A stretch of 64,000 bases of DNA from Lentibacter sp. Its GTDB lineage: Bacteria > Pseudomonadota > Alphaproteobacteria > Rhodobacterales > Rhodobacteraceae. The notes beneath the pieces were generated by a model. The model was not told the origin of the DNA. It worked only from the letters and a program-made list of their open reading frames with translations, and did no database searches. The position numbers and the translations under genes are program-made. This document shows, piece after piece, positions 27,270-34,167 of this stretch. The stretch is from the NCBI GenBank assembly GCA_016744435.1, contig JADGEJ010000019.1, positions 1-64,000 of the forward strand, in the 5' to 3' direction. Each line of letters opens with the position of its first letter. The first letter of the stretch is position 1.

Positions 27270-28133
27270 ATGGCTGTCGGAACGAACATTCGCACTTGGT
27301 TTAATGGCGCTTGGCACGAGGGCGACTTGCCTGTCATGAACGCCGCCGATCACGGAGCTTGGCTTGGCAGCACGGTGTTTGACGGCGCGCGCATGGTCAA
27401 CGGGTTGATGCCCGATCTTGACCTGCACTGCGCCCGCGTCAACCGTTCGGCGGAGGCGCTGATGATTGCGCCCACTGTCGGCGCTGACGACATGGTGGCG
27501 ATCGTTCGCGAGGGGCTGAAGGCCTATCCGCAAGGCGCGGCTGTCTATATCCGGCCAATGTATTGGGGCATCGCGGGCGACGCGACTGCCATTGTGCCGA
27601 GCCAAGACGAGACTGGGTTTTGCATCAGCCTCGAAGAGATCCCCTTTGCGCCGCCCGACGCCAGCACCACACTGACGCGCACCCGCTTTCGCCGCCCTGT
27701 TCTGGAAGACGCAGTCGTCAACGCCAAGGCGGGCTGCCTTTACCCCAACAACGCCCGCATGCTCGCCGAAGCGCGCGCCAAGGGCTTTGGCAACGCGCTG
27801 GTGGCTGACGCCGTGGGCAACGTGGCCGAAACGGCGACGGCCAATGTGTTTATGGTGAAAGACGGCGAGGTGTTTACGCCCATCGCCAACGGAACTTTCC
27901 TGTCAGGCATCACCCGTGCGCGCCACATCTCAAACCTCGCGGCAGACGGCACCAAAGTGCACGAGGCTGTGCTGAGCTTTGACGACTTTCACGCCGCTGA
28001 CGAAGTCTTCCTGTCGGGCAATATGAGCAAAGTCACACCCGTCACCGCGTTTGACGACACCAACTACCAAGTCGGCCCCGTCACCCGCCGCGTGCGCGAC
28101 CTCTACTGGGAGTGGGCTGCTAGCAATGGCTAA
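27270..28133 (+). CDS. ilvE: Branched-chain amino acid aminotransferase (class IV)
   Basis: This 287-aa PLP enzyme of fold type IV interconverts branched-chain amino acids and 2-oxo acids. HGAWLGSTVFDGARM is near the start, the PLP-lysine is in AVVNAKAGCLYPNNARM at about residue 155, and the cofactor-binding GNVAETATANVFMV is at about 190. The sequence GITRARHISNLA is also family typical. The ATG at 27270 follows GGAGGG by 6 nt and replaces the longer ORF start. A class IV aminotransferase of other specificity cannot be excluded. The stop overlaps the next gene by 8 nt. Confidence 0.85.
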   Translation: MAVGTNIRTWFNGAWHEGDLPVMNAADHGAWLGSTVFDGARMVNGLMPDLDLHCARVNRSAEALMIAPTVGADDMVAIVREGLKAYPQGAAVYIRPMYWGIAGDATAIVPSQDETGFCISLEEIPFAPPDASTTLTRTRFRRPVLEDAVVNAKAGCLYPNNARMLAEARAKGFGNALVADAVGNVAETATANVFMVKDGEVFTPIANGTFLSGITRARHISNLAADGTKVHEAVLSFDDFHAADEVFLSGNMSKVTPVTAFDDTNYQVGPVTRRVRDLYWEWAASNG

Positions 28134-28725
28134 GCCGCTGGAGTTTTGGTTTGAATTCGCCAGCCCCTACTCCTACTTAAGTGCGATGCGCATCGAGACA
28201 TTGGCGGCAGAGGCCAATGTCCCCCTCATTCTGCGGCCCTTCCTGCTCGGGCCGATCTTTGCTGCACAAGGTTGGGCTGACAGCCCGTTCAACATTTACC
28301 CTGCCAAGGGCGTATATCTCTGGCAAGACATGGCCCGAGAGGCCGAGGCTGCAGGGCTCGCTTTTCAAAAACCCACAGATTTCCCACGCGGGTCGCTGCT
28401 GGCCACGCGCATTGTCACGGCAAACGCCGCCGAGCCTTGGGCCTTGGCCTTCAGTCGCGCGGTCTTTGCCGCCAATTTCGCGCAAGACCGCGCAGTTGAC
28501 CAACCCGAGGTGATCGCGGAGCTGCTAGACGCGTTGGGCCTTGATGGACAAGCCCTGATCGCGCGCGCCGCTGACCCCTCAGTGAAAGAGGAGTTGCGCC
28601 AGCAAACCAAGGCGGCGCAAGCCCAAGGCCTCTTTGGCGCGCCAAGCTTTACGGTCAACGGCACGCTCTTTTGGGGCAACGACAGGCTAGAGCGCGCGCT
28701 GGAGCATGCAAAAAGCTTTGCCTGA
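28126..28725 (+). CDS. 2-hydroxychromene-2-carboxylate isomerase family protein
   Basis: This 199-aa DsbA-fold, kappa-class-GST-like protein begins with EFWFEFASPYSYLSAMRIE, where the serine after the first strand is the glutathione-contacting residue of the HCCA isomerase family. A C-terminal thioredoxin-like motif GLFGAPSFTVNGTLFWGNDR is also diagnostic. Family members isomerise naphthalene-type intermediates or act as glutathione transferases. No aromatic degradation genes are nearby, so the real substrate is unknown. The ATG at 28126 lies inside the end of the aminotransferase gene, indicating coupling. Confidence 0.88.
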   Translation: MAKPLEFWFEFASPYSYLSAMRIETLAAEANVPLILRPFLLGPIFAAQGWADSPFNIYPAKGVYLWQDMAREAEAAGLAFQKPTDFPRGSLLATRIVTANAAEPWALAFSRAVFAANFAQDRAVDQPEVIAELLDALGLDGQALIARAADPSVKEELRQQTKAAQAQGLFGAPSFTVNGTLFWGNDRLERALEHAKSFA

Positions 28726-28797
28726 ACTTGCATGCCTTCTATTGAACGCGCCTGCTCTTTCAGTCATGATCACCGAACAGTTGATGTGAGGCCCCAA

Positions 28798-29256
28798 ATG
28801 CGTAAGTTCCTCGTTGTTCTTGATGACAGCCGCGAATGCCTGAATGCTATGCGTTTTGCAGCAATGCGCGCTTCGCACACGGGCGGCGGCGTTGAAATCC
28901 TTGCGGTGGTAGAGCCTGAAGAGTTCAACCACTGGATCGGCGTTGGCGACATCATGCGCGAAGAGGCCCGCGAACGCATCCATGCGCATTTTGAGGTTTT
29001 CGCCAAGTGGATGCGCGACAAGCAAAACGTTGATCCTGAGCTTGTCATCCGCGAAGGCGAGCCGATTGCCGAGATCTTGGCGCAAGTCAAAGACGACAAC
29101 GACATCGGCGTGCTGGTTCTGGGCGCCAGCACCGACAGCAAGGCAGGCCCCGGCCCGTTGGTAACACAACTGACACGCAGTGCTGGTAGCCTTGATATTC
29201 CCATCACAATCGTGCCCGGCGATCTTTCCAAAGAGCGCCTTGAGGCGATCACGTAA
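28798..29256 (+). CDS. Universal stress protein
   Basis: This 152-aa UspA-fold protein starts with a strand MRKFLVVLDDSRECLNAMRF. The loop VLGASTDSKAGPGPLVTQL resembles the ATP-binding G-x2-G-x9-G-(S/T) loop only in part, and SLDIPITIVPG ends the domain. It is probably a cytosolic stress or energy-state regulator. The track ORF adds 22 residues; I chose the ATG at 28798, where the fold begins. It sits between the HCCA-isomerase-like gene and a ClpP-like gene, which suggests a small stress-related cluster, although cotranscription is unproven. Confidence 0.88.
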   Translation: MRKFLVVLDDSRECLNAMRFAAMRASHTGGGVEILAVVEPEEFNHWIGVGDIMREEARERIHAHFEVFAKWMRDKQNVDPELVIREGEPIAEILAQVKDDNDIGVLVLGASTDSKAGPGPLVTQLTRSAGSLDIPITIVPGDLSKERLEAIT

Positions 29257-29295
29257 CAAGCAAACAAGACCTTCATGCAATACAGGACATTTTTG

Positions 29296-29874
29296 ATGAG
29301 CGACGACGACAAGAAGAAAGACGACGACAAAAAGAGTAGCGGCATCGGCCAGAAGCTGTTTGAAGCGCGCCAGATCCTGATCTGTGAAGCGATCGACCAA
29401 GAGATGGCCGCACGCGTTGTGAGCCAGCTTTTGGCGCTCGCGGCAGACAGTGACGACGACATCACGCTGTTTCTCAACAGCCAAGGTGGCCACGTGGAAG
29501 CGGGCGACAGCATCCACGATGTGATCCGCTTTATCAAACCCCGCGTGCGCATAGTTGGCACTGGCTGGGTGGCTTCGGCGGGCACGCATATCTTCCTCGC
29601 GGTTGATAAAGAAGACCGCGTCTGCCTGCCCAACACGCGCTTTCTGATCCACCAGCCTTCAGGTGGCGTTGGCGGCAAAGTTACCGACATTGCCATTCAG
29701 GCCGAGCAGATCGAGATCATGCGCAAACGTCTTGCTGTGATCATTTCCGAACAAACCGGCCAGAAGCTTGAAAAGGTCCTGAAAGACATCGAGCGTGACC
29801 ACTGGATGGGCACTGATGAGGCCATCAAATACGGCATCTTGTCGAAAGTTATCCGCTCCTCTGACGAGCTTTAA
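29296..29874 (+). CDS. ClpP-like ATP-dependent protease subunit (atypical)
   Basis: This 192-aa protein has the ClpP/crotonase fold. The catalytic Ser lies in GTGWVASAGTHIFLA (canonical ClpP has ASMG) and the catalytic His in RFLIHQPSGG. The Asp is expected around DIERDHWMGTDEAIKYGIL. A highly charged Asp/Lys/Ser N-terminus (MSDDDKKKDDDKKSS) replaces the usual propeptide. It may be a second ClpP paralogue rather than the housekeeping one, which normally neighbours clpX, and clpX is absent here. I prefer the ATG at 29296 over 29275. A stable stem-loop follows the stop. Confidence 0.85.
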   Translation: MSDDDKKKDDDKKSSGIGQKLFEARQILICEAIDQEMAARVVSQLLALAADSDDDITLFLNSQGGHVEAGDSIHDVIRFIKPRVRIVGTGWVASAGTHIFLAVDKEDRVCLPNTRFLIHQPSGGVGGKVTDIAIQAEQIEIMRKRLAVIISEQTGQKLEKVLKDIERDHWMGTDEAIKYGILSKVIRSSDEL

Positions 29875-29881
29875 GACAAAA

Positions 29882-29907
29882 GTGCCTCGCCTTCGCAGGC
29901 GGGGCAC
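29882..29907 (+). terminator. Stem-loop after the ClpP-like gene
   Basis: GTGCCTCGCC (29882-29891) pairs with GGCGGGGCAC (29898-29907), with one T-G wobble and a 6-nt loop. No T tract follows, so it may be an mRNA-stabilising or weak termination structure before the peptidase gene. Confidence 0.5.
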
Positions 29908-29952
29908 ATGCTGCAGGCTGGCAATGCGCCGCACAAAGCTTATATCGGCCTC

Positions 29953-30759
29953 ATGACATATTTCTTGCTGCTCTTTTTCGTCGCCATCAGCCCGTTTGCC
30001 TTTTTTAGCTGGCGCAAACGGCGCAGGGTTGAGACGCTGCTGAACACGCCCCTATCCTCACTTGAGAACGACATGGTCGATGAGGCCGTGCCCATCGTGC
30101 GCAAGCTTCCGCCAGAGCTGCGCGCCAAGCTTGATGGTAAAATCAAACTGTTCATCGACCAAGTTGAGTTTTACCGCGGTGAAGACCTCGACATCACCGA
30201 AGAGATGATGCTGTCAATCGCCGCGCAGGCCTGCTTGCTCGTGTTGGGGCGTGACATCTGGTACGATAACCTGCGCTCGGTGATCATCTACCCGGGGGCC
30301 TTCAAGTCGCGTACCCAAAGCCACAGCGGCTACGTTGTGACTGAGCAGGAAACTGTGCGCCTTGGCGAAAGCTGGTCGCATGGGCGGGTTGTTTTGTCGT
30401 GGCAACACAGCCAACAAGGCGCCGCCGACGCGCACGACGGCCACAACGTTGTGTTCCACGAGTTCGCCCACCAGATCGACGATCTGACAGGCACTACCAA
30501 CGGTGTCCCGCTCTTGAGTGAAGGCCAGAGTTTTGCCGAGTGGGAGCGCGTTTTCCTTGCCGCATATGACACCCACGTAAAGCGTGTTCAACACGGGCAC
30601 AAAACCGTGCTTGACGCCTATGGCGCCACAGCCCACGAGGAGTTTTTTGCCGTTGCTGTCGAGATGTTCTTTGAACGCCCAGAGGCATTGCGCGCCGATC
30701 TGCCCGAGGTCTATGATCAGCTCGCAATGCTCTTTGAGCTTGATCCCGTGAACTGGTGA
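29953..30759 (+). CDS. MtfA-like zinc-dependent peptidase (M90)
   Basis: This 268-aa protein has an N-terminal membrane segment (FLLLFFVAISPFAFFSW) followed by the MtfA/M90 domain. The zinc motif HEFAHQIDDLTG is at about residue 177, and the third ligand region AHEEFFAVAVEMFFERPE at about 232 is typical of the family. E. coli MtfA is a soluble peptidase that inactivates Mlc and so affects glucose uptake. The membrane anchor here differs, so a periplasm-facing or membrane-associated role is possible. I chose the ATG at 29953 at the start of the hydrophobic segment. Confidence 0.87.
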   Translation: MTYFLLLFFVAISPFAFFSWRKRRRVETLLNTPLSSLENDMVDEAVPIVRKLPPELRAKLDGKIKLFIDQVEFYRGEDLDITEEMMLSIAAQACLLVLGRDIWYDNLRSVIIYPGAFKSRTQSHSGYVVTEQETVRLGESWSHGRVVLSWQHSQQGAADAHDGHNVVFHEFAHQIDDLTGTTNGVPLLSEGQSFAEWERVFLAAYDTHVKRVQHGHKTVLDAYGATAHEEFFAVAVEMFFERPEALRADLPEVYDQLAMLFELDPVNW

Positions 30760-30847
30760 GGCCGTAGTCCAGCGCAAGATTTTGCGAACGACGCGCAAAA
30801 ACCTCAGACCGCGCAACCCAACGGATCTATCATCGTCGGCAAGGCAG

Positions 30848-30864
30848 TTTAGAACACTTCTAAA
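30848..30864. promoter_or_regulatory. Candidate Irr box (iron control element) before nfuA
   Basis: TTTAGAACACTTCTAAA is a perfect dyad of the form TTTAGAA-N3-TTCTAAA, the pattern described for Irr/ICE sites in alphaproteobacteria. It ends 2 bp before a TTGACT -35-like hexamer. Direct sequence match is clear; regulation by Irr is inferred. Confidence 0.65.
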
Positions 30865-30866
30865 AC

Positions 30867-30896
30867 TTGACTTTTCGCTGTCTCAAGCGCATATCT
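30867..30896 (+). promoter_or_regulatory. Candidate sigma-70 promoter of nfuA operon
   Basis: TTGACT at 30867-30872 is followed after 18 bp by ATATCT at 30891-30896, with the nfuA ATG at 30922. The Irr-like dyad lies immediately upstream. Confidence 0.45.
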
Positions 30897-30921
30897 GACA
30901 AAAGAGATAGGATATCACGCC

Positions 30922-31485
30922 ATGTTCATTCAGACAGAATCAACTCCAAACCCAGCCACGCTGAAATTCTTGCCTGGCCAGACAGTTTTGCCAACGGGCA
31001 CGGCTGACTTTCCCAACCGCGAGAGTGCGGACGTATCGCCGCTGGCGAGCCGCGTTTACGCCGTTGATGGCGTCACGGGCGTGTTCTTGGGCACCGACTT
31101 TGTCACCGTCACAAAGGCCGACGCTGTTGAGTGGGACCACATCAAACCCTCGGTTCTTGGTGCAATCATGGAGCACTACCAGTCGGGCCAATCGGTACTC
31201 GCAGAAGCCGCCAACCCTCAGGCCGGCCATGCTGAGCATAGCGGTGAAGACGGTGAAATTGTCTCCCAAATCAAAGAGTTGCTAGATACGCGTGTACGCC
31301 CTGCTGTGGCGCAAGACGGTGGCGACATCACGTTTTATGGCTTTGAGGAAGGTGTGGTTTACTTGCACATGCAAGGCGCTTGTGCGGGCTGCCCGTCATC
31401 AACCATCACCCTCAAGATGGGCATCGAGAACTTGTTGCGCCACTACATCCCTGAAGTGACAGAGGTGCGCCCTGTTGCCGTCTGA
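30922..31485 (+). CDS. nfuA: NfuA-type Fe-S cluster carrier protein
   Basis: This 187-aa protein has an Nfu N-terminal domain (MFIQTESTPNPATLKFLPGQ) and a C-terminal NifU-like domain from about residue 112. The cluster-binding CxxC is in GACAGCPSSTITLKMGIENLL. It delivers [4Fe-4S] clusters to client enzymes in the cytosol. It is the first gene of a run with overlapping ends (nfuA-GFA-tsaB-rimI). The leader contains a perfect Irr-type dyad next to a promoter, so iron-responsive expression is likely. Fe-S demand from SdhB elsewhere in the window is consistent but not specific. Confidence 0.94.
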   Translation: MFIQTESTPNPATLKFLPGQTVLPTGTADFPNRESADVSPLASRVYAVDGVTGVFLGTDFVTVTKADAVEWDHIKPSVLGAIMEHYQSGQSVLAEAANPQAGHAEHSGEDGEIVSQIKELLDTRVRPAVAQDGGDITFYGFEEGVVYLHMQGACAGCPSSTITLKMGIENLLRHYIPEVTEVRPVAV

Positions 31486-31930
31486 TACGGCCGCCTTAAC
31501 GGGCAACTTAACGGGCCAATGCTATTGCGGGGCGGTGCGGGTGAAAGCCAGCGCCGCCCCTTTTACGACTGCCTATTGCCATTGCTCTGACTGCCGCCGC
31601 ATCTCGGGCGCGCCGGTAAGTGCTTTGGCGGCCTTCGCCCCAGACAGCCTGCTCTGGACACCGGCTTTGGGCGTTGGCGTGTCGCACAGCGCAGGCGTCA
31701 GGCGCTGGTTTTGCACAAGCTGCGGCTCGCCTCTTGTGGCGCGCTACGAATACTTGCCAGACCAATCCTATGTGCCGATCGGGCTGTTTGATGACGCGTC
31801 CAGCCTCGCGCCACAAAGCCACTCGCACGCAGGCTCGGCCCTGTCGTGGTTGCATTTACGAGACGACTTGCCCAAAAGCACAGGCAGCGGAAGAGGCAGG
31901 TTGAATGACGCAAGTGACCAAAACGACTGA
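31475..31930 (+). CDS. GFA family zinc protein (Mss4-like fold)
   Basis: This 151-aa protein has the GFA (glutathione-dependent formaldehyde-activating) signature. The first cysteines are in GQCYCGAVRV, the next pair in AYCHCSDCRRISGAP at about residue 33-47, and the last in FCTSCGSPLVARYE at about 82. These bind structural and catalytic zinc. Most members have no proven function, and the original formaldehyde-glutathione activity has been questioned. Its start overlaps nfuA by 11 nt and its end overlaps tsaB by 26 nt, so it is expressed with them. Confidence 0.9.
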   Translation: MPSDTAALTGNLTGQCYCGAVRVKASAAPFTTAYCHCSDCRRISGAPVSALAAFAPDSLLWTPALGVGVSHSAGVRRWFCTSCGSPLVARYEYLPDQSYVPIGLFDDASSLAPQSHSHAGSALSWLHLRDDLPKSTGSGRGRLNDASDQND

Positions 31931-32507
31931 AGTGATTTTGGCGTTCGACACGTCAGGCCCCTATTGCGCGGCGGCTTTGCTGCGTGGCGGTGCACTGGTT
32001 GGGTCAGTCAGTGAGCCCATGAAGCGCGGCCAGTCGGAGCGCCTGATGGGCCTGCTCGAAGAGCTTTTGGCCGCCCATGGCGCAAACTGGCAAGACTTGT
32101 CGCGCATTGGAGTCGGTGTCGGCCCCGGTAACTTCACAGGTATCCGCATCGCCGTTGCTACGGCGCGCGGGCTTGCGCTGTCGCTTGGCGTGCCAGCTAT
32201 TGGCGTGAGCACTTTTGAGGCCACGCTCTTGGGCAAGCCTGATGGCAGCACCGCTTTGGTGGCCGCCCCGCGTGAGCAAGTCTATGTGCACACCGAAGGC
32301 TGTGAGGTGCGCCTTGACGACGCCGCAAATTGGCAAGGCAAACCCGAGGCACATATGCCACCTGCCCCCGACAGGCTTGCCGAAAACATCGCACAGGCGG
32401 CGACTGGTGCACCTTCAAGCGCCCCCGCCCCGACACCGCTTTACATCAAACCTGCCGATGCCGCGCCAGCATCTGACCCGCCTCCGGTGATCCTTGATGA
32501 CACCTGA
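31905..32507 (+). CDS. tsaB: tRNA threonylcarbamoyladenosine biosynthesis protein TsaB
   Basis: This 200-aa ASKHA-fold protein partners with TsaD and TsaE to make t6A37 in tRNAs. The N-terminal strand ILAFDTSGPYCAAALLRGG and the motif GVGPGNFTGIRIAVATARGLAL at about residue 65 are diagnostic. The C-terminal half is shorter than in E. coli TsaB. The ORF overlaps the GFA gene by 26 nt upstream and rimI downstream (ATG at 32497 before the TGA at 32505). The tsaB-rimI pairing is widespread and supports both names. Confidence 0.95.
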   Translation: MTQVTKTTEVILAFDTSGPYCAAALLRGGALVGSVSEPMKRGQSERLMGLLEELLAAHGANWQDLSRIGVGVGPGNFTGIRIAVATARGLALSLGVPAIGVSTFEATLLGKPDGSTALVAAPREQVYVHTEGCEVRLDDAANWQGKPEAHMPPAPDRLAENIAQAATGAPSSAPAPTPLYIKPADAAPASDPPPVILDDT

Positions 32508-32916
32508 GCGACTGGCGACAATCCATGCTGCCTGTTTCGCGCAAAGGCCGTGGAGCGCGCGCGAAATTTCCGAGCTTCTCGCCAAGCCGACAACCCGCCT
32601 GACATCATCCCCCTGTCAAAACGGCTTTGCGCTCACCCAGCTTGTGGCGGGAGAGGCTGAATTGCTCATGATCGCCGTTTTGCCAACCGCGCAAGGCAAG
32701 GGCCTCGGCACGGTCTTGTTAGAAGGCCTGCTGAGCACTCTGGCGCGCGAGAACGCCGAGCGGCTTTTTCTGGACGTGGCGGAAGACAACACAGCTGCAC
32801 GCGCGCTCTATAAGGCGTTTGACTTTAACCAAGTTGGCCTGCGGAAAGGCTATTACGCGCGCAGAGGTGCGGCCCCTGCCTGTGCATTGGTCTTATGCCG
32901 CGAAATTGCCAGCTAA
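32497..32916 (+). CDS. rimI: Ribosomal protein S18-alanine N-acetyltransferase-like GNAT
   Basis: This 139-aa GNAT acetyltransferase has the acetyl-CoA loop AVLPTAQGKGLGTVLLEGLL at about residue 65-84 and the later RimI-like segment LDVAEDNTAARALYKAFDF, followed by GLRKGYYA. It is predicted to acetylate the N-terminal alanine of ribosomal protein S18 or another N-terminus. The ATG at 32497 overlaps the tsaB stop. The TTG one codon earlier is unlikely. It is the last gene of the nfuA run. Confidence 0.88.
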   Translation: MTPERLATIHAACFAQRPWSAREISELLAKPTTRLTSSPCQNGFALTQLVAGEAELLMIAVLPTAQGKGLGTVLLEGLLSTLARENAERLFLDVAEDNTAARALYKAFDFNQVGLRKGYYARRGAAPACALVLCREIAS

Positions 32917-32941
32917 CCTCAGGCCAGGTCATAAGAATCGG

Positions 32942-32971
32942 TTGACCATCGGCCTTGAAAGCGGGCTAAAT
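32942..32971 (+). promoter_or_regulatory. Candidate promoter of the BMP importer operon
   Basis: TTGACC at 32942-32947 is followed after 18 bp by CTAAAT at 32966-32971. Transcription would then start near 32978, giving a leader of about 75 nt that begins at the first hairpin listed next. Confidence 0.4.
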
Positions 32972-32981
32972 CGGGCATGAT

Positions 32982-33026
32982 GAAACGATCTGCTCGTTTC
33001 AGCGCTTGGCTTACTGCCAGAAGCGC
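32982..33026 (+). ncRNA. Two-hairpin structured leader before the BMP importer (candidate cis-regulatory RNA)
   Basis: Hairpin 1 pairs GAAACGA (32982-32988) with TCGTTTC (32994-33000). Hairpin 2 pairs GCGCTT (33002-33007) with AAGCGC (33021-33026), with an inner GGC/GCC and a 2-nt bulge. They are separated by a single base and fill the predicted 5' leader. No T tract follows, so this is not a simple terminator. It could be a riboswitch-like or translational control element; no known class is recognised. Confidence 0.4.
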
Positions 33027-33052
33027 CAAAAAACCAACTCGGGAGACAACAG

Positions 33053-34057
33053 ATGACCCTTATGCAAAAATTTCTCGGCGCAGCAGCCACACTGGCGCTG
33101 AGCGCTGGTGCCGCTTTCGCTGAGCCTGCCCTGATCTACGATCTGGGTGGCAAGTTCGACAAATCATTCAACGAAGCGGCCTTCAACGGCGCACAGAAAT
33201 GGGCCGACGAAACCGGCAGCACTTTCCGCGAGATTGAACTACAGTCAGAAGCTCAACGCGAGCAGGCCCTGCGCCGCTTCGCCGAAGCCGGTGCCAACCC
33301 CGTTGTCACCACAGGTTTCGCGATTGCCTCAATTCTTGGCGAAGTTGCCAAAGACTATCCTGACACGAAGTTCGTCAACATTGACGGCTGGCTGCCTGAA
33401 ATCCCAGCAAACGTTAAGCTGATCGGCTTTCAAGAGCACCAAGGCTCATATCTCGTTGGTATGATGGCTGCGATGGCGTCAAAGTCGGGCACCGTGGGCT
33501 TCATCGGCGGCATGGACATTCCCCTCATCCGCCACTTCGGCTGTGGCTATGCACAGGGCGCCAAAGCGGTAAACCCTGATATCAAGATCATTGCCAACAT
33601 GACAGGCACAACCCCAACAGCCTGGAACGATCCGGTTAAAGGCTCAGAGCTCGCAAAAGCCCAAATCAGCCAAGGTGCTGACGTGATCTATGCTGCGGCT
33701 GGCGGTACGGGTGTTGGCGTCCTGCAAACAGCCGCTGACGAGGACATCCTCTCGATCGGCGTTGATAGCAACCAAAACCACCTGCATTCTGGCAAAGTTC
33801 TGACGTCAATGCTCAAGCGGGTTGATGTGGCTGTTTACAACTCAATGAAGTCTGGCGCTTCGCTTGAAACCGGCGGCAGCACTGTGCTTGGCCTTGCCGA
33901 AGACGGCGTTGGCGTTGCCATGGACGAGCACAACGCAGCCCTCGTATCCGACGCGATGAAAGCCGCTGTTGAAGACGCGCGCGCCAAGATCATCAGCGGC
34001 GACCTTGAAGTTGTGGCTTACTACACAAACGACAGCTGCCCAGCACTCGACTTCTGA
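33053..34057 (+). CDS. BMP family nucleoside-type ABC transporter substrate-binding protein
   Basis: This 334-aa periplasmic protein has a signal peptide (LMQKFLGAAATLALSAGAAFA) and the BMP/Med fold: LIYDLGGKFDKSFNEAAFNGA near the start, then KFVNIDGWLPE, GFIGGMDIPLIRHFGCGYAQGA and GVDSNQNHL. BMP-family binding proteins linked to two permeases and a double ATPase typically bind purine nucleosides. It heads the four-gene importer operon. A 15-bp tandem duplication begins at its stop codon and a GC hairpin follows, typical of a high-abundance binding protein at an operon start. AGGA-type spacing (GGGAGA) precedes the ATG. Confidence 0.93.
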   Translation: MTLMQKFLGAAATLALSAGAAFAEPALIYDLGGKFDKSFNEAAFNGAQKWADETGSTFREIELQSEAQREQALRRFAEAGANPVVTTGFAIASILGEVAKDYPDTKFVNIDGWLPEIPANVKLIGFQEHQGSYLVGMMAAMASKSGTVGFIGGMDIPLIRHFGCGYAQGAKAVNPDIKIIANMTGTTPTAWNDPVKGSELAKAQISQGADVIYAAAGGTGVGVLQTAADEDILSIGVDSNQNHLHSGKVLTSMLKRVDVAVYNSMKSGASLETGGSTVLGLAEDGVGVAMDEHNAALVSDAMKAAVEDARAKIISGDLEVVAYYTNDSCPALDF

Positions 34058-34084
34058 TCGGCGGCCATTTGATCGGCGGCCATT
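34055..34084. repeat. Tandem 15-bp duplication at the bmp stop codon
   Basis: TGATCGGCGGCCATT occurs twice head to tail at 34055-34069 and 34070-34084. The first copy includes the TGA stop. This looks like a recent local duplication. Confidence 0.9.
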
Positions 34085-34093
34085 GAAAAACTG

Positions 34094-34118
34094 GGCCGCG
34101 CGGAGTTTTCGCGCGGCC
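34094..34118 (+). terminator. Intercistronic GC hairpin after the binding-protein gene
   Basis: GGCCGCGCG (34094-34102) pairs perfectly with CGCGCGGCC (34110-34118) around a 7-nt loop. Only TT follows before GCTGC. It probably stabilises the 5' part of the mRNA or gives partial termination, raising binding protein over ATPase and permeases. Confidence 0.65.
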
Positions 34119-34167
34119 TTGCTGCTTAAAAAGGCCGCCCATAAGGCCTGATGCTTTGGAGGGACAG

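Noticed and set aside
28687-29696. 321-aa and 308-aa minus-strand ORFs opposite usp and clpP-like genes
   Set aside because: Both are antisense to genes with clear family motifs and have no domain features of their own.
32982-33026. Terminator of rimI
   Set aside because: The hairpins are followed by an A-rich, not T-rich, stretch on the plus strand, and they lie next to the start of the next operon. A leader role fits better.
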